64,000 bases of DNA, taken from assembly GCF_008633915.1 (NCBI RefSeq), contig NZ_VJNV01000023.1:83897-147896 (forward strand). The letters are read 5' to 3'. Made by a program: the position numbers and the translations under genes. The notes beneath the pieces were generated by a model. The model did no database searches, was not told the DNA's origin, and saw only the letters and a list, made by a program, of their open reading frames with translations. The DNA is from Campylobacter sp. LR291e (lineage in GTDB: Bacteria; Campylobacterota; Campylobacteria; Campylobacterales; Campylobacteraceae). This document shows positions 25,859 through 36,857 of the stretch, in pieces (position 1 is the stretch's first letter; the number at the start of each line of letters is the position of its first letter).

Positions 25859-27460
25859 ATGGTGAATCCTATTAATAATAAAAATAATGCTACTCAACAA
25901 AAACGAATTTTTTTAGCTGTTATTATCTCTTTTGTATTTTTTATGGTTTATGATTATTTTTTCTTACCAAAAAAGCCTATAAACAGCGAACAAAACACAA
26001 CTCAAATTAGCACAAATGAAAGTACAATTTCAAATACAGCCCCAGAAGTTAAACAAGAAAACACTTCTTTACCAACGACAAATGCTCCCATTTCACAAAG
26101 TCAAAATTTAGTTAAAATTTCTAGCGATTTCTTTGAAGCAGATATTGATATTTATGGACGCATTAGTACTTTTTATTTAAAGGATAAAAAGCATCAAAAA
26201 GAAGATGGAAGTAGGGCAAATTTAGTAACAAATGATAAATTGCCACTGCCTTTAGAACTTCGTTTTAATGATACAAATATCAATCAAGAAGCCTTTAATA
26301 CCCCTTATATTAGCGATGAAAGTGAGCTTATAATAGAAAATGAACATAAAATTTTACATTTAACTCAAAATTTAAGTGATCTAAAAGTAGAAAAAATCAT
26401 TACCTTTTATCCCAGGGGAAATTATGAGATTGAGATTAAGCTTAGCAAGGATACACCTTATTTTATAAGCCCGGGTTTTAGACCTAGTATAGCAATTGAT
26501 GGCTACACCGTGCATGGGGCTTTAGTCGTTGATAAGGATGAAAAGATTACTACCTTTGAAGATGAGGATGTGGATGAAAATGAACAAGTAAATAATATTA
26601 TCATTGCTTCTGCCTTTGATAGATACTATGCTTCTGTGTTTTATAATTTTGACGAACCTTTAAATATAGTTATTAGCCACGATGAAAAAGAAAATCCTAT
26701 AATTTACGCACAAGCACAAAATAGTTTTAAAGCAGGTGGTTACATAGGTTCAAAAGAACATGCTGTTTTAATGAATATTGATAAAAGGCTTAAAGATGTT
26801 ATTGAATATGGCTGGTTTACCTTTATAGCTAGGCCTATGTTTGATTTTTTAAATTTCTTACATAAATACATTAATAACTGGGGCTGGGCCATTGTAGTAA
26901 TGACCTTAATAGTTAGAATTGTGCTATTTCCTCTAACCTATAAATCTATGATGTCTATGAATAAATTAAAAGACTTAGCCCCAAAAATGAAAGAATTAAA
27001 AGAACGTTACAAGGGCGATCCACAAAAAATGAATATGCACATGATGGAACTTTATAAAAAACATGGAGCAAATCCTATGAGTGGGTGTTTGCCTATATTT
27101 TTACAAATTCCTATATTTTTTGCCATTTATAGAGTTTTGTTAAATGCCACAGAGTTAAAAGACGCCCCTTGGGCGTTTTGGATACATGATTTATCATTAA
27201 TGGACCCTTATTTTATCTTGCCTATTTTAATGGGTGTGACAATGTTTGTACAACAACTCATTACACCTATGAGTATACAAGACCCTACACAAGCTAAGAT
27301 TATGAAATTTTTACCTGTAATTTTTACCTTTTTCTTTTTATGGTTTCCAGCAGGACTTACACTTTATTGGTGTGTTAATAACCTTTGTTCTTTACTTCAA
27401 CAATTTGTTATTAATAAGCTTTTTGCAAGAGAACATCATAAAAGAAAAGAAAGCGAGTAG
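25859..27460 (+). CDS. yidC: Membrane protein insertase YidC
   Basis: This 533-residue protein has an N-terminal helix (about 17-34), a large periplasmic domain (about 75-325), and five C-terminal helices beginning NNWGWAIVVMTLIVRIVLFP. The cytoplasmic hairpin KMKELKERYKGDPQKMNMHM and the following HGANPMSGCLPIFLQIPIFF are diagnostic; the Arg in IVRIVLF lies in the hydrophilic groove. It inserts and folds inner-membrane proteins with or without SecYEG. It is the expected neighbour of yidD and jag. Confidence 0.98.
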   Translation: MVNPINNKNNATQQKRIFLAVIISFVFFMVYDYFFLPKKPINSEQNTTQISTNESTISNTAPEVKQENTSLPTTNAPISQSQNLVKISSDFFEADIDIYGRISTFYLKDKKHQKEDGSRANLVTNDKLPLPLELRFNDTNINQEAFNTPYISDESELIIENEHKILHLTQNLSDLKVEKIITFYPRGNYEIEIKLSKDTPYFISPGFRPSIAIDGYTVHGALVVDKDEKITTFEDEDVDENEQVNNIIIASAFDRYYASVFYNFDEPLNIVISHDEKENPIIYAQAQNSFKAGGYIGSKEHAVLMNIDKRLKDVIEYGWFTFIARPMFDFLNFLHKYINNWGWAIVVMTLIVRIVLFPLTYKSMMSMNKLKDLAPKMKELKERYKGDPQKMNMHMMELYKKHGANPMSGCLPIFLQIPIFFAIYRVLLNATELKDAPWAFWIHDLSLMDPYFILPILMGVTMFVQQLITPMSIQDPTQAKIMKFLPVIFTFFFLWFPAGLTLYWCVNNLCSLLQQFVINKLFAREHHKRKESE

Positions 27461-27463
27461 ATT

Positions 27464-28324
27464 ATGAAAATTGAAGCCTCAAATTTAGAAAGCGCCTTAA
27501 CACAGGCGGCCAAAGAATTACAATGTTCTATTATTGACCTAGAATATGAAATTTTACAATATTCTAAGGGTGGTTTTTTAGGTTTTGGAAAAAAAAATGC
27601 TATCATAGAAGTACGTTCCAAAAAAAAGGCATTTAAAAAGGAATTTGAGAAAAAGCCTTATAAAAATTATGAAAAAGATAAAAGATATGAAAAAAATTTT
27701 GAAACAAGAAGTGAAAGCAAATTTGAAAGACAAAATTTAACAAATGAAGAAGAAGTAAAACAAGAAGAAGTTGTAATTAGAAAAGAAATTCTAAGAAGTT
27801 CTTATAATGTAGAAAGCGATAGGATTTTTGATAGCTTTCATAAGGAAAGTAAAAAAGATATAGATGAAATTTTAAGCGAAATTCGCACAGGGATTGTTTC
27901 TTTGCTTGAAAGTATGGAATTTAACATACACTTAGAAGAATTAAGAATGTTTGATGAAAACTGCGTTTTGATTAGACTTGATGGAGAAGATGCAGCCTTA
28001 ATGATAGGTAAGGAAGCTCATAGATATAAAGCTATGTCTTATCTTTTACATAGTTGGATAAATTCAAAATATGATTTATTAATTAGACTTGAAATAGCAC
28101 AATTTTTAGAAAATCAAATAAGAGGCATGCAGTTTTATCTACAATCTGTAATTGAAAAGGTACAACTTAGTGGCAGAGGTCAAACAAAGCCCCTTGATGG
28201 AGTTTTGATAAAAATAGCCCTAGAACAATTAAGAGCTCAGTTTCCTAATAAATATGTAGGCATTAAGCAAAATGGTGAACAACGTTTTGTAGTTATTAAC
28301 GATTTTTTTAAAAGAAATGAATGA
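27464..28324 (+). CDS. jag: Jag/KhpB-like protein with degenerate KH and R3H domains
   Basis: This 286-residue protein has an N-terminal Jag domain (about 1-52, with [17 protein letters not shown]), a Lys/Glu-rich linker (53-125), then KH-like and R3H-like regions. The KH loop reads MIGKEAHR where the RNA-binding GxxG would be, so the second Gly is missing. The R3H region ([15 protein letters not shown]) lacks both the Arg and the His that name the domain. The identity is supported by position between yidC and mnmE. RNA binding may be lost or altered. It overlaps mnmE by eight bases. Confidence 0.88.
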   Translation: MKIEASNLESALTQAAKELQCSIIDLEYEILQYSKGGFLGFGKKNAIIEVRSKKKAFKKEFEKKPYKNYEKDKRYEKNFETRSESKFERQNLTNEEEVKQEEVVIRKEILRSSYNVESDRIFDSFHKESKKDIDEILSEIRTGIVSLLESMEFNIHLEELRMFDENCVLIRLDGEDAALMIGKEAHRYKAMSYLLHSWINSKYDLLIRLEIAQFLENQIRGMQFYLQSVIEKVQLSGRGQTKPLDGVLIKIALEQLRAQFPNKYVGIKQNGEQRFVVINDFFKRNE

Positions 28325-29645
28325 GACTATAGCAGCCATTTCTACTTCCCATGGAATTTCATCAATTTCTATAGTAAGATTAAGTGGCGATAATGCCCTT
28401 TCAATTGCCCTTAAACTTACTCACAAAACAAATTTAAAAGAACGTTACGCTACCCTTTGTAAGCTTTATGATGAAAATAATGATTTTATAGACGAGGCCA
28501 TTGTACTTTACTTTAAGGCACCCTTTAGTTTTAGTGGTGAAGATATAGTCGAGTTTCAAGTACATGGAGGAGTTAGTGTTAGCGAAGTGGTTTTAGAAAA
28601 TCTCATAACTTTGGGGGCTAGACTAGCAAGGCCAGGAGAATTTAGCAAAAGGGCTTGTTTAAATGGCAAAATGTCTATTTTAAAGGCCTTAAATATACAG
28701 GATTTAATATTTGCAAAATCAAGTTTTGCAGCAAAAATTATAGCTAGAAATTTAGAAGGGAAATTAGGGCTTTTACTTGAAAAAATAAGGCAGGATTTAG
28801 TAAAAACTTTGGCCTTTGTTGAAACTAGCATTGATTATGCAGATGATGATTTACCTAAGGATTTGCTTAATCAAATTCAAGCAATGTGTAAGGAAAATGC
28901 TGATATTTTAAATGAAATTTATACTATTTCACAAAGTAAAAAGGGCCTGATTGATGGCTTTAAGGTTGCCATTGTAGGAAAGCCAAATGTTGGTAAAAGT
29001 TCTTTATTAAATGCCTTTTTAAGTTATGAAAGGGCCATTGTTTCACAAGTACCAGGTACTACAAGAGATAGAGTAGAAGAAAGCTTTTGCCTAGATGGCT
29101 TTTTACTTCGTATAATTGATACAGCAGGCATAAGAAATAGTGATGATTTGATTGAAAATAAGGGCATAGAACTTAGTAAAAAAAGCATTGATGAAGCTGA
29201 TATAATCATAGCTTTATTTGATTATAATTCTTATTTAAGTAAAGAAGATGAGAATTTATACGAACTTTTAAAGGATAATTCAAAAAAAATTTTTTGGGTC
29301 TTAAATAAATGCGATTTAAAGCAAAATTTTAAAACCTTTAAGAACTTAGATTTTATAAAAATTAGCACAAAGCATGATATAAACGCACTTAAAAATGCCC
29401 TTGTTACATATTTAAAAAGCCTTGATAGTAATGGAGTGATTGTTCATTCTTTATATGTTATAAATGCTTTAAAAAGTGCAAGCGAGGCGATTTTAAGGGC
29501 AAAAAATTTAATAAATGAGGAAAATTTAGAACTCTTTGCTTTTGAATTAAACTTAGCTATACAAGAGATTGCAAAATTTACTAAGGATTTTAATAGTGAT
29601 GAAATTTTAGATGAAATGTTTAGTAATTTTTGTTTAGGAAAATAA
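28317..29645 (+). CDS. mnmE: tRNA uridine-5-carboxymethylaminomethyl modification GTPase MnmE
   Basis: This 442-residue protein has an N-terminal folate-binding domain (about 1-115), a helical domain with an inserted G domain (G1 [10 protein letters not shown] near 219, G2 TTRDRVEE, G3 DTAGI, G4 NKCDL) and the C-terminal CLGK, whose Cys is conserved. With MnmG (48492-50354 in this window) it installs the cmnm5 group at U34 of tRNAs. Potassium-loop Asn residues around GKPNVGKSS are present. Confidence 0.98.
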   Translation: MNETIAAISTSHGISSISIVRLSGDNALSIALKLTHKTNLKERYATLCKLYDENNDFIDEAIVLYFKAPFSFSGEDIVEFQVHGGVSVSEVVLENLITLGARLARPGEFSKRACLNGKMSILKALNIQDLIFAKSSFAAKIIARNLEGKLGLLLEKIRQDLVKTLAFVETSIDYADDDLPKDLLNQIQAMCKENADILNEIYTISQSKKGLIDGFKVAIVGKPNVGKSSLLNAFLSYERAIVSQVPGTTRDRVEESFCLDGFLLRIIDTAGIRNSDDLIENKGIELSKKSIDEADIIIALFDYNSYLSKEDENLYELLKDNSKKIFWVLNKCDLKQNFKTFKNLDFIKISTKHDINALKNALVTYLKSLDSNGVIVHSLYVINALKSASEAILRAKNLINEENLELFAFELNLAIQEIAKFTKDFNSDEILDEMFSNFCLGK

Positions 29646-29655
29646 AGGATAAAAA

Positions 29656-31833
29656 ATGGATAAAAAAACCATACAAGCTCATAAAATAAGTGATGAGGAG
29701 TATCAAGAAATTTTAAATATTCTTGGAAGAGAGCCAAATTTACTTGAACTTGGGGTTATTTCTGCAATGTGGAGCGAACATTGCTCTTATAAGTCTAGTA
29801 AAAAATATCTTAGTGGTTTTCCAACTAAGGCAAAATGGGTTATACAAGGGCCTGGAGAAAATGCAGGTGTTATTGATATAGGTCAAGGAATGGTTGCTGT
29901 TTTTAAGGTAGAAAGTCATAATCACCCAAGCTTTATAGAGCCTTTTGCAGGTGCAGCAACAGGGGTTGGAGGCATTTTAAGAGATGTTTTTACCATGGGT
30001 GCAAGGGTAGTAGCAGGTTTAAATTCGCTTAAATTTGGTGATATTTTTGATGAAAAGGTAGGAAAGCATCAAAAATACCTTGTAAAAGGTGTGGTTAATG
30101 GCATAGCACATTATGGAAATTGTATGGGTGTACCTACAATAGGAGGAGAAATAGCCTTTGATTCTTGTTTTAATGGTAATATCTTAGTAAATGCCTTTGC
30201 TTTGGGAATTTGTCCTATCAAGGATGTTTTTTATGCTAAGGCAGAAGGCATTGGAAATAGCGTTATTTATGTTGGAAGTAAAACAGGACGCGATGGGCTT
30301 GGTGGGGCAGTTATGGCAAGTGATAGCTTTAACGAGTCTAGTAAAACTTTAAGACCTACGGTTCAAATAGGTGACCCATTTAGTGAAAAGCTTTTAATGG
30401 AGGCGTGTTTAGAATTATTTAAAACCGATTATATAATAGGCATACAAGATATGGGTGCAGCAGGGCTTACTTCAAGTTCCTTTGAAATGGCTGGAAAAAG
30501 TGGGGCTGGAATGAAGCTTTATTTAGACAGGGTGCCTATGAGAGAAGCTAAAATGACTCCTTATGAATTAATGTTAAGTGAAAGTCAAGAAAGAATGCTA
30601 ATTTGTGCTAAGCATGGCTATGAAAGAGAGATTATTGCTATCTTTGAAAAATATGGACTTGACGCAGTTATTATTGGAGAGGTTACAAATACTTCAAAGA
30701 TGGAACTTTTCTGGCAAGATGAAAGGGTGGGTTTAATACCGATTGAGCCATTAAGTAAAAAATCACCCGTTTTAAATAGACCTCTTAGTAAGCCTTTGTA
30801 TTTAAATGAGATAAAGGATTATAAATTTAGCTTAAAAATGAGTGCTAAGGACTTGTTATTAAAAATGCTAAGTAATGAAAACGTAAATGATAAAGGCTTT
30901 ATTTACGAACAATTTGACTCAACCGTGCAAACTAACACTATAAAGGCTGATGGAGGTCTTGGGGCTAGTGTGATTCGCGTTAAAGAAAATAATGCAAGTA
31001 TTGCAATGGCTATTGAGTGCAATTCTCGTTTAAATTATATAAATTCAAAAATAGGTGCAGCAAGGGCAGTTATGGATGCAGGTAGAAAGGTAGCTTGTAC
31101 GGGGGCAAGACCTTTGGCAATAAGTGATTGTTTAAATTATGGAAATCCTCAAAATCCAGAAGTAATGTGGCAATTTGCAAAGGGTTGTGATGGTATTAAA
31201 ATGGCTTGCAAGGCCTTAAAAACTCCTGTTGTAAGTGGTAATGTTTCACTTTATAATGAAAGCGATAAAATTAGTATTTTTCCAAGTCCAACTATAGTAA
31301 ATGTAGGGGTTTTAAAGGATTGTAAAAAAAGCTTAAAGGCTAAATTTAGTCCAAATTCAAGCGTTTTTTTAATAGGTAAAACTAGGGGCGAATTTGGGGC
31401 AAGTTTAGCTATGAAAATTCAAGATAATAAAGTAGCTGGTAAACTTAAAAAGCCTAAATTTAAACAAGAACTTAGATTATGGAAATTTTTATATAAGGCA
31501 AATGAAAACAATCTTTTAACTTGTGCAAATAGCGTAGGAATTGGAGGCTTAGCTTTAAGCTTAGCTAAAATGTGTGCTATTTCAAATCTTAGCATTAATG
31601 CAAAATCAAATTTTAAAAATGAAATTTTGCTTTTTGATGAAAGTGCGAGTAGGGTTATTTGTGGGGTAAAAAATGAAAAGAAATTTAGACTTTTAGCTAA
31701 GAAATTTAAGTTAAAAATCACAAAATTAGGCACTACAAATAAAGCTAAAAGCTTTAAACTTGATAGCATAAATATTAGTTTTGATGAGCTTAAAAATGCT
31801 TATTTTAAGAGCTTTAAAGAACAAATTCAATGA
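29656..31833 (+). CDS. purL: Phosphoribosylformylglycinamidine synthase subunit PurL
   Basis: This 725-residue protein is the short PurL that works with separate PurQ and PurS. Key blocks are [17 protein letters not shown] (about 36-52), [21 protein letters not shown] and the C-terminal ATP-binding repeat with GNVSLYNE. It converts FGAR, glutamine and ATP to FGAM in purine synthesis. The C-terminal quarter is unusually lysine-rich. It overlaps the next gene by four bases and shares the strand with purH downstream. Confidence 0.98.
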   Translation: MDKKTIQAHKISDEEYQEILNILGREPNLLELGVISAMWSEHCSYKSSKKYLSGFPTKAKWVIQGPGENAGVIDIGQGMVAVFKVESHNHPSFIEPFAGAATGVGGILRDVFTMGARVVAGLNSLKFGDIFDEKVGKHQKYLVKGVVNGIAHYGNCMGVPTIGGEIAFDSCFNGNILVNAFALGICPIKDVFYAKAEGIGNSVIYVGSKTGRDGLGGAVMASDSFNESSKTLRPTVQIGDPFSEKLLMEACLELFKTDYIIGIQDMGAAGLTSSSFEMAGKSGAGMKLYLDRVPMREAKMTPYELMLSESQERMLICAKHGYEREIIAIFEKYGLDAVIIGEVTNTSKMELFWQDERVGLIPIEPLSKKSPVLNRPLSKPLYLNEIKDYKFSLKMSAKDLLLKMLSNENVNDKGFIYEQFDSTVQTNTIKADGGLGASVIRVKENNASIAMAIECNSRLNYINSKIGAARAVMDAGRKVACTGARPLAISDCLNYGNPQNPEVMWQFAKGCDGIKMACKALKTPVVSGNVSLYNESDKISIFPSPTIVNVGVLKDCKKSLKAKFSPNSSVFLIGKTRGEFGASLAMKIQDNKVAGKLKKPKFKQELRLWKFLYKANENNLLTCANSVGIGGLALSLAKMCAISNLSINAKSNFKNEILLFDESASRVICGVKNEKKFRLLAKKFKLKITKLGTTNKAKSFKLDSINISFDELKNAYFKSFKEQIQ

Positions 31834-32618
31834 TTTTTATTATCTTACTTGTAGCTATTTTTGCCTTTTATTATTATTATAAAACCTGGGGAAAGGAAGA
31901 TTTTTCTAGTACTATTAATAAATTTAGCCGTGGGGCTAAGGGCTTTGCTAGGGATTTTTCAAGGGGTGTAATGGAAGAAAGGATAGATGAGTTTAGAAGA
32001 CGGGTTAATTATTATGTAATCGCCCTTTTAGCTAAGATTGCAAAAAGTGATGGCAGGGTTAGCGAAGAAGAAGCGGATATGATAGCCCAGCTTTTAAATG
32101 CAAATGCAAAAGATGAAAGAGAAAGGGAGTTTTTAAAAAGAGGTTTTAACGAACATAAAGAAAATTTAAGCGATGTCTATGAAGTGGCAAGGGAATTTAT
32201 AAAAGAAGTACCCCTGCCAAAGGAAGAATTATTTAATATATTAAAAGTTCTTGTTTTTATGGCCTTAATAGATAGTGATTTTAGCCCTAAAAAACAAGAA
32301 CTTTTAAATCAAATCGCAAGGGCCTTTTCTATATCGCAAAATGCCTTAAATGCCTTTATAAATGAACTTAGAAACTATAAGCCTTCAAATTCAAAACAAA
32401 GTATGGATATAAATACAGCTTACGGGATTTTAAATTTAGATAAAAATGCTAGTATTGAAGATGCAAAAAAGGCTTATAGAAGACTTGCTAAGCAGTATCA
32501 TCCTGATGTGCTAAATGCAAATAAGGTAAGTGACGAACAATTAAAACAAGGTGTTTTGAAATTTCAGCAAATTAACGAAGCTTACGAACTTCTTAAAAAG
32601 AAATTGGAAAATAGATGA
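31830..32618 (+). CDS. DjlA-like membrane-anchored TerB and J-domain protein
   Basis: This 262-residue protein has one N-terminal membrane helix (about 2-16), a TerB-like helical domain (about 45-170, with [20 protein letters not shown]) and a C-terminal J domain (about 192-258) containing [12 protein letters not shown]. The HPD motif is intact, so it should stimulate DnaK at the membrane. It overlaps purL at its start and the next, related gene at its end (four bases). Confidence 0.92.
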   Translation: MIFIILLVAIFAFYYYYKTWGKEDFSSTINKFSRGAKGFARDFSRGVMEERIDEFRRRVNYYVIALLAKIAKSDGRVSEEEADMIAQLLNANAKDEREREFLKRGFNEHKENLSDVYEVAREFIKEVPLPKEELFNILKVLVFMALIDSDFSPKKQELLNQIARAFSISQNALNAFINELRNYKPSNSKQSMDINTAYGILNLDKNASIEDAKKAYRRLAKQYHPDVLNANKVSDEQLKQGVLKFQQINEAYELLKKKLENR

Positions 32619-33589
32619 AAATTCTTTTGCTTATTGCTATGCGATTATTTATGGGCTTTGTTGAAATAATACTTGTTGTATATGCTTGTTATTTAGGGTA
32701 TCATTTAGCACAAGATGCTTATTATTTTAAGGGTTTTGTAGGTAAAACTATACAATTTTTAGCCTTTGATAAGGGTAGTTGGATAGTTTCAATCTTAGTT
32801 TTTGCAATAACAGTTGGTGCATGTTTTTTTATAGGATATTTTATTATTGAATTTATAAAAATGCTTTTAACCCATGCTATTAATAATATTTGGCGTATTT
32901 TAGGTTATCTTGCAATATCATTTATATTTGCCCCTTATCATTTTACAAAGACCTTTATATATTATCCTATACATTGTAGCATAGTTATTTTTAAGTCCTT
33001 TTCTTGGCTTATTAGAATTTCACTTATTTTAGCTTGGTTCGTTTTTTTAGGAATTATCATTTTTGCCTTTTATCATTTTAATTTAATTCCTATAATTGTG
33101 GATTTTTGCCTTAATAATTATCAAAAAATAATTACTATGAAAAAACTTGATTATTCTTATATTTTCTCATTTTTCTCAATCTTTATAGCAGTTGATTTTA
33201 TAAGCTTGGGATTTATGTATTTATTTCAAAAATTCCTTCTTTTAATCCATATGAAAGCCTATGAAAGATTAGAAAAAGAACATTTAAGAAAAAAACAAGC
33301 ACAAGAAGAAAGACAAAAAGAGTATTATAAGGCTTATAAAGAAAGTTATCAAAATGAAGAAAAATACGAAGAAGAACAAGAAGAAGAAAAATTTCAAAGC
33401 AAAGAAAATGATAAGGAAGAATTTCTTATGTTATTGCAAATTTTTGGTTTAACAGAAAATACCTTTAATAGAACAAATTTGAAAAAAAGCTATAAAAGGT
33501 TGGTAAAATTATTTTACCCTGATTTAAAACCAGAACATGAAAAAGAAGAAGCTCATAAAAAATTTTATTCAATTTCAAGAATGTTATGA
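32615..33589 (+). CDS. Multi-pass membrane protein with C-terminal J-like domain, apparently frameshifted at the end
   Basis: As read, 324 residues: about four membrane segments in the first 215 residues, a charged Lys/Glu linker (about 230-270) and a J-like domain ([20 protein letters not shown]). HPD is replaced by YPD, so DnaK stimulation is doubtful. The frame ends with FYSISRML, but in the plus-one frame after the A6T4 run at 33557-33566 the sequence continues [17 protein letters not shown] and stops at 33617. That tail aligns with [17 protein letters not shown] of the preceding gene, and the new stop lies two bases from the purH start. A one-base insertion, or a sequencing error, is likely. 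Confidence 0.8.
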   Translation: MKILLLIAMRLFMGFVEIILVVYACYLGYHLAQDAYYFKGFVGKTIQFLAFDKGSWIVSILVFAITVGACFFIGYFIIEFIKMLLTHAINNIWRILGYLAISFIFAPYHFTKTFIYYPIHCSIVIFKSFSWLIRISLILAWFVFLGIIIFAFYHFNLIPIIVDFCLNNYQKIITMKKLDYSYIFSFFSIFIAVDFISLGFMYLFQKFLLLIHMKAYERLEKEHLRKKQAQEERQKEYYKAYKESYQNEEKYEEEQEEEKFQSKENDKEEFLMLLQIFGLTENTFNRTNLKKSYKRLVKLFYPDLKPEHEKEEAHKKFYSISRML

Positions 33590-33619
33590 AAAATTACAAA
33601 CACATTTAAAGGATTAAAA

Positions 33620-35158
33620 ATGAAAAAAAAGGCATTAATTAGTGTAAGTGACAAAAAAGGAGTTGTTGAGTTTGCTACAAATTTAGCAAAACTTGGCTTT
33701 GATTTGTTATCTACAGGAGGAACATACAAGCTTTTAAAAGAGACTGGTTTAAAGGTGCTTGAAGTAAGTGAGTATACAAAGAGTGTTGAGTTATTTGAAG
33801 GCAGGGTTAAGACCTTGCATCCTAGAATTCATGGTGGAATTTTATACAAAAGAAATAATATAAGTCACACAGGTCAAGCTAAAAAATTTGATATAGAAAG
33901 CATAGATTTAGTATGCGTAAATTTATATCCTTTTAAAAAAACTACCATGCTTACAAATGATTTTAACGAGATAGTAGAAAATATAGATATAGGAGGTCCT
34001 GCTTTAATACGAAGTGCGGCTAAAAACTATAAAGATGTCTTGGTGGTGTGTGACATTTTAGATTATCAAAGGGTAATTAATGCTATTAATAATGGTTATA
34101 ATGATGAAGAATTTAGGCGAGGTTTAATGATAAAAGCCTTTGAACATACTGCAAATTATGATTCTTATATTGCAAATTATATGAATGAAAGATTTAAAGA
34201 AGGCTTTGGAAATAAGAAATTTATAGTAGGTCAAAAGATATTAGATTGTAAATATGGAGAAAATCCTCATCAAAGTGGTGCTTTATATGAATTTGAAAAT
34301 TTTATTTCTAGTAATTTTAAGGTATTAAAAGGCGATGCAAGTTTTAATAATATAACAGATATTAACGCAGCCCTAAATTTAGCTACTGCCTTTGGGAGCA
34401 CACCTTGTGTTGCCATTGTTAAGCATGGTAATGCTTGTGGTTTTGCTATAAAAGAAAATTTGGTACAAAGCTATATACATGCCTTAAAATGCGATAGTAT
34501 TAGTGCTTATGGTGGTGTAGTGGCTATAAACGGTTGTTTAGACGAGACTTTGGCAAATAAGATTAATGAAAGTTATGTTGAAGTAATAATAGCTGCAAAT
34601 GTTAGTGATGATGCTTTAAGGGTTTTTGAAAATAAAAAACGTATAAAGATTTTTACCCAAAAAAGTAGGTTTTTATTAAAAGCAGTTGATAAGTATGATT
34701 TTAAGCATATAAATGGTGGTTTTGTGTATCAAAATAGCGATGAAATTTTAGAAAATGAATTTCAAAATGCAGTTTTAAAGAGTAAAAGGGTGGCAAGTAA
34801 GGATGAGTTAAGGGACCTGGAAATAGCCATGACAATCGCAGCTTTTACTAAGTCAAATAATGTAGTTTATGTAAAAGATAGTGCTTTAGTTGCTATAGGA
34901 ATGGGAATGACAAGTAGGATTGATGCAGCAAAGGTTGCTATTTCAAAGGCTAAGGAAATGAAAATTGATTTAAAAGGTTGCGTTTTAGCTAGTGAAGCCT
35001 TTTTTCCATTTAGAGATAGTATAGATGAAGCCGCTAAGGTTGGCGTTAAGGCAGTGATTGAGCCAGGTGGTAGTATAAGGGATATAGAAGTAATTGACGC
35101 AGCGAACGAACATGACATGGCACTTTATTTTACAAAGGTTAGGCATTTTTTGCATTAA
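33620..35158 (+). CDS. purH: Bifunctional AICAR formyltransferase/IMP cyclohydrolase PurH
   Basis: This 512-residue protein has an N-terminal IMP cyclohydrolase/MGS-like domain (about 1-195: [33 protein letters not shown]) and a C-terminal formyltransferase domain ([18 protein letters not shown], catalytic Lys-His, then SDAFFPF-like [11 protein letters not shown]). It catalyses the last two steps to IMP. AAAGGATTAAAA precedes the ATG. The preceding frameshift-corrected gene would end two bases upstream. Codons 2-4 are an A8 run. Confidence 0.98.
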   Translation: MKKKALISVSDKKGVVEFATNLAKLGFDLLSTGGTYKLLKETGLKVLEVSEYTKSVELFEGRVKTLHPRIHGGILYKRNNISHTGQAKKFDIESIDLVCVNLYPFKKTTMLTNDFNEIVENIDIGGPALIRSAAKNYKDVLVVCDILDYQRVINAINNGYNDEEFRRGLMIKAFEHTANYDSYIANYMNERFKEGFGNKKFIVGQKILDCKYGENPHQSGALYEFENFISSNFKVLKGDASFNNITDINAALNLATAFGSTPCVAIVKHGNACGFAIKENLVQSYIHALKCDSISAYGGVVAINGCLDETLANKINESYVEVIIAANVSDDALRVFENKKRIKIFTQKSRFLLKAVDKYDFKHINGGFVYQNSDEILENEFQNAVLKSKRVASKDELRDLEIAMTIAAFTKSNNVVYVKDSALVAIGMGMTSRIDAAKVAISKAKEMKIDLKGCVLASEAFFPFRDSIDEAAKVGVKAVIEPGGSIRDIEVIDAANEHDMALYFTKVRHFLH

Positions 35159-35185
35159 AATTAAGGGTTTTAAGCTCTTAATTTT
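35157..35185. terminator. Bidirectional terminator between purH and the UDP-glucose dehydrogenase gene
   Basis: Arms AAAATTAAG and CTTAATTTT (9 bp, extended by a wobble and one G-C pair) enclose a short loop and overlap both convergent stop codons. The A and T ends supply the U tract in each direction. Confidence 0.65.
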
Positions 35186-36353
35186 GCAAGAAAATATCTC
35201 TACTAAACACCTTTTCTTCTATATCTAAAAGCTCATCGCACTTTCTATTTGCAAGTATCAACTCGCTTTTTTCTTTGAATTCATTTAAATCATTAATGAT
35301 TTTTATACCCATAAAATCACTATCTTTAAGGAGTGGTTCGTATATTATTAACTTAGTTTTTTCTTTTAAAAGATTCATTATATCAATAATGGCTGATTGT
35401 CTAAAATTATCTGAGTTCATCTTCATTACAAGGCGATAAATTCCTATTACTTTTGGCTTTTTTTCTAGTATAAGTTTTACAATATAATGCTTTCTTATAT
35501 CATTTGCCTGTACAATTGCTTTAATTAAAGAATTTGGAATATCTTCATAATTTTGCAAAAGTTGCTTTGTATCCTTTGGCAGGCAATACCCTCCATAACC
35601 AAAGCTAGGATTATTATAATGCATACCGATTCTATCATCTAAACAAATTCCTTTGATAATATCACTTGCGTTTAAATTCTTTGAAAGAGCAAAGGAATCT
35701 ATCTCATTAAAATACGCCACACGCATTGCTAGATAGGTATTTGCAAAAAGTTTCACAGCTTCTGCCTCGTCACTTTTCATAAATAAAATTTGTATTTCTT
35801 TTTTATAAGCAGCATTTTTAAGTAAATTAGCAAAAATTTCGCCACTTTTTTTGCTTTTTTCATCACTATAACCTATTACAATCCTACTTGGATATAAATT
35901 ATCATAAAGGGCTTTTCCTTCTCTTAAAAATTCAGGCGAAAAGCATAAAGTTAAGTCCTTAAATTTATCTTTTAAATTCTTTGTATAGCCTATGGGTATG
36001 GTACTTTTTATAATAATACTTGCATTTTTATTAAGTTTAATAATATCATTTATAACGCTTTCTATAGAACTTGTATCAAAAAATTTACTCTGTGTATTAT
36101 AATCAGTTGGTGTTGCAATAATGATAAAATCGCTATTTTTATAGGCTTCTTCTTTATCTAGGGTAGCTTTGAAATTTAAGGCTTTAAGGCTTAAAAATTC
36201 TTTTATCTCTTTATCATCAATTGGGCTTTTTTTAGCATTTAAAAGACTTACTTTTTTCTCATCTATATCAAGGGCTATCACTTCATTTTGTTGGGCTAAA
36301 AGTAAGGCATTTGAAAGCCCTACATAACCAGTTCCTACAATTGTTATTTTCAT
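35178..36353 (-). CDS. UDP-glucose 6-dehydrogenase
   Basis: This 391-residue protein has an N-terminal Rossmann motif GTGYVGLSNALLLA (residues 7-20), IKSTIPIGYT, FSPEFLREGKAL, NAFLAMRV-like NTYLAMRVAYFNEI and the catalytic Cys in FGYGGYCLPKDTKQLL. It oxidises UDP-glucose to UDP-glucuronate for capsule or glycan synthesis. A close relative (kfiD/Cj1441) is in the capsule locus of C. jejuni; here it stands alone between purH and ctb. It has its own TATAAT at 36383-36388. Confidence 0.92.
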   Translation of the reverse strand: MKITIVGTGYVGLSNALLLAQQNEVIALDIDEKKVSLLNAKKSPIDDKEIKEFLSLKALNFKATLDKEEAYKNSDFIIIATPTDYNTQSKFFDTSSIESVINDIIKLNKNASIIIKSTIPIGYTKNLKDKFKDLTLCFSPEFLREGKALYDNLYPSRIVIGYSDEKSKKSGEIFANLLKNAAYKKEIQILFMKSDEAEAVKLFANTYLAMRVAYFNEIDSFALSKNLNASDIIKGICLDDRIGMHYNNPSFGYGGYCLPKDTKQLLQNYEDIPNSLIKAIVQANDIRKHYIVKLILEKKPKVIGIYRLVMKMNSDNFRQSAIIDIMNLLKEKTKLIIYEPLLKDSDFMGIKIINDLNEFKEKSELILANRKCDELLDIEEKVFSRDIFLQN

Positions 36354-36382
36354 ATTTTTCTTTCAAATTTAATAAAGAAAAA

Positions 36383-36388
36383 ATTATA
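36383..36388 (-). promoter_or_regulatory. -10 element of the UDP-glucose dehydrogenase gene
   Basis: TATAAT on the minus strand lies 29 bases before the ATG at 36353 and within the 52-base gap after ctb, followed by a 9-bp AT hairpin (AAAGAAAAA arms) in the leader. Confidence 0.5.
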
Positions 36389-36405
36389 ACAAATTATTTT
36401 TAATT

Positions 36406-36786
36406 TTAAATATTTGGATAAAGTGCCTTTTTGAAATTTTTAGCAATCATATTTGCTCTTTGCAAGATAACATTGCTCATTTCATCATTGTAAATTGATT
36501 TTAAACTTTCTTCAAATAAACTTAACCAATTATCAAAAAGTTCTATCTTAAAAGGTGGCAAATCCATATGCTTTTTTAAGGGTTGACCATTATAATCACC
36601 TTCCCCAAGCAACATTCCAGTCCAGAAATTTCCTATTTTTTTCTTATGTTTTTTCCACTCTTCATTACTAACCCCAACTGCCTTATTAAAAATAGGTCCT
36701 AAATTTTCATCTATTCTTATTTTTTCGTAAAAAATTTCCATTAATTTAGCTATGCTTTCTTGATTTATGGTTTCGTATTTTGACAT
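36406..36786 (-). CDS. ctb: Group III truncated haemoglobin Ctb
   Basis: This 126-residue protein is closely similar to C. jejuni Ctb as I recall it. Haem-pocket residues are present: Tyr20 (B10, in EIFYEKI), His47 (E7, in WKKHKKK), proximal His73 (in LKKHMDLPP) and Trp87 (G8, in FDNWLSLF). It binds oxygen and NO in the cytoplasm and belongs to the NssR regulon. It is divergent from nssR, with the operator between them. AAAGGATAAAAA precedes the ATG. Confidence 0.96.
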   Translation of the reverse strand: MSKYETINQESIAKLMEIFYEKIRIDENLGPIFNKAVGVSNEEWKKHKKKIGNFWTGMLLGEGDYNGQPLKKHMDLPPFKIELFDNWLSLFEESLKSIYNDEMSNVILQRANMIAKNFKKALYPNI

Positions 36787-36815
36787 TTTTTATCCTTTAA
36801 AATTTACTAAGCGTT

Positions 36816-36857
36816 AATATATCAAAATTAAGATTTTAAAATATTAACAAGGGTTAA
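36816..36857 (-). promoter_or_regulatory. NssR operator and ctb promoter
   Basis: TTAAC-AAGG-GTTAA at 36844-36857 is an exact match to the NssR-binding consensus TTAAC-N4-GTTAA. On the minus strand TATATT at 36816-36821 is the likely -10; the predicted start near 36809 puts the operator centre at about -41.5, the class II activation geometry of CRP/FNR proteins. The site also covers the AAGGG ribosome site of nssR (36849-36853). Confidence 0.8.
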
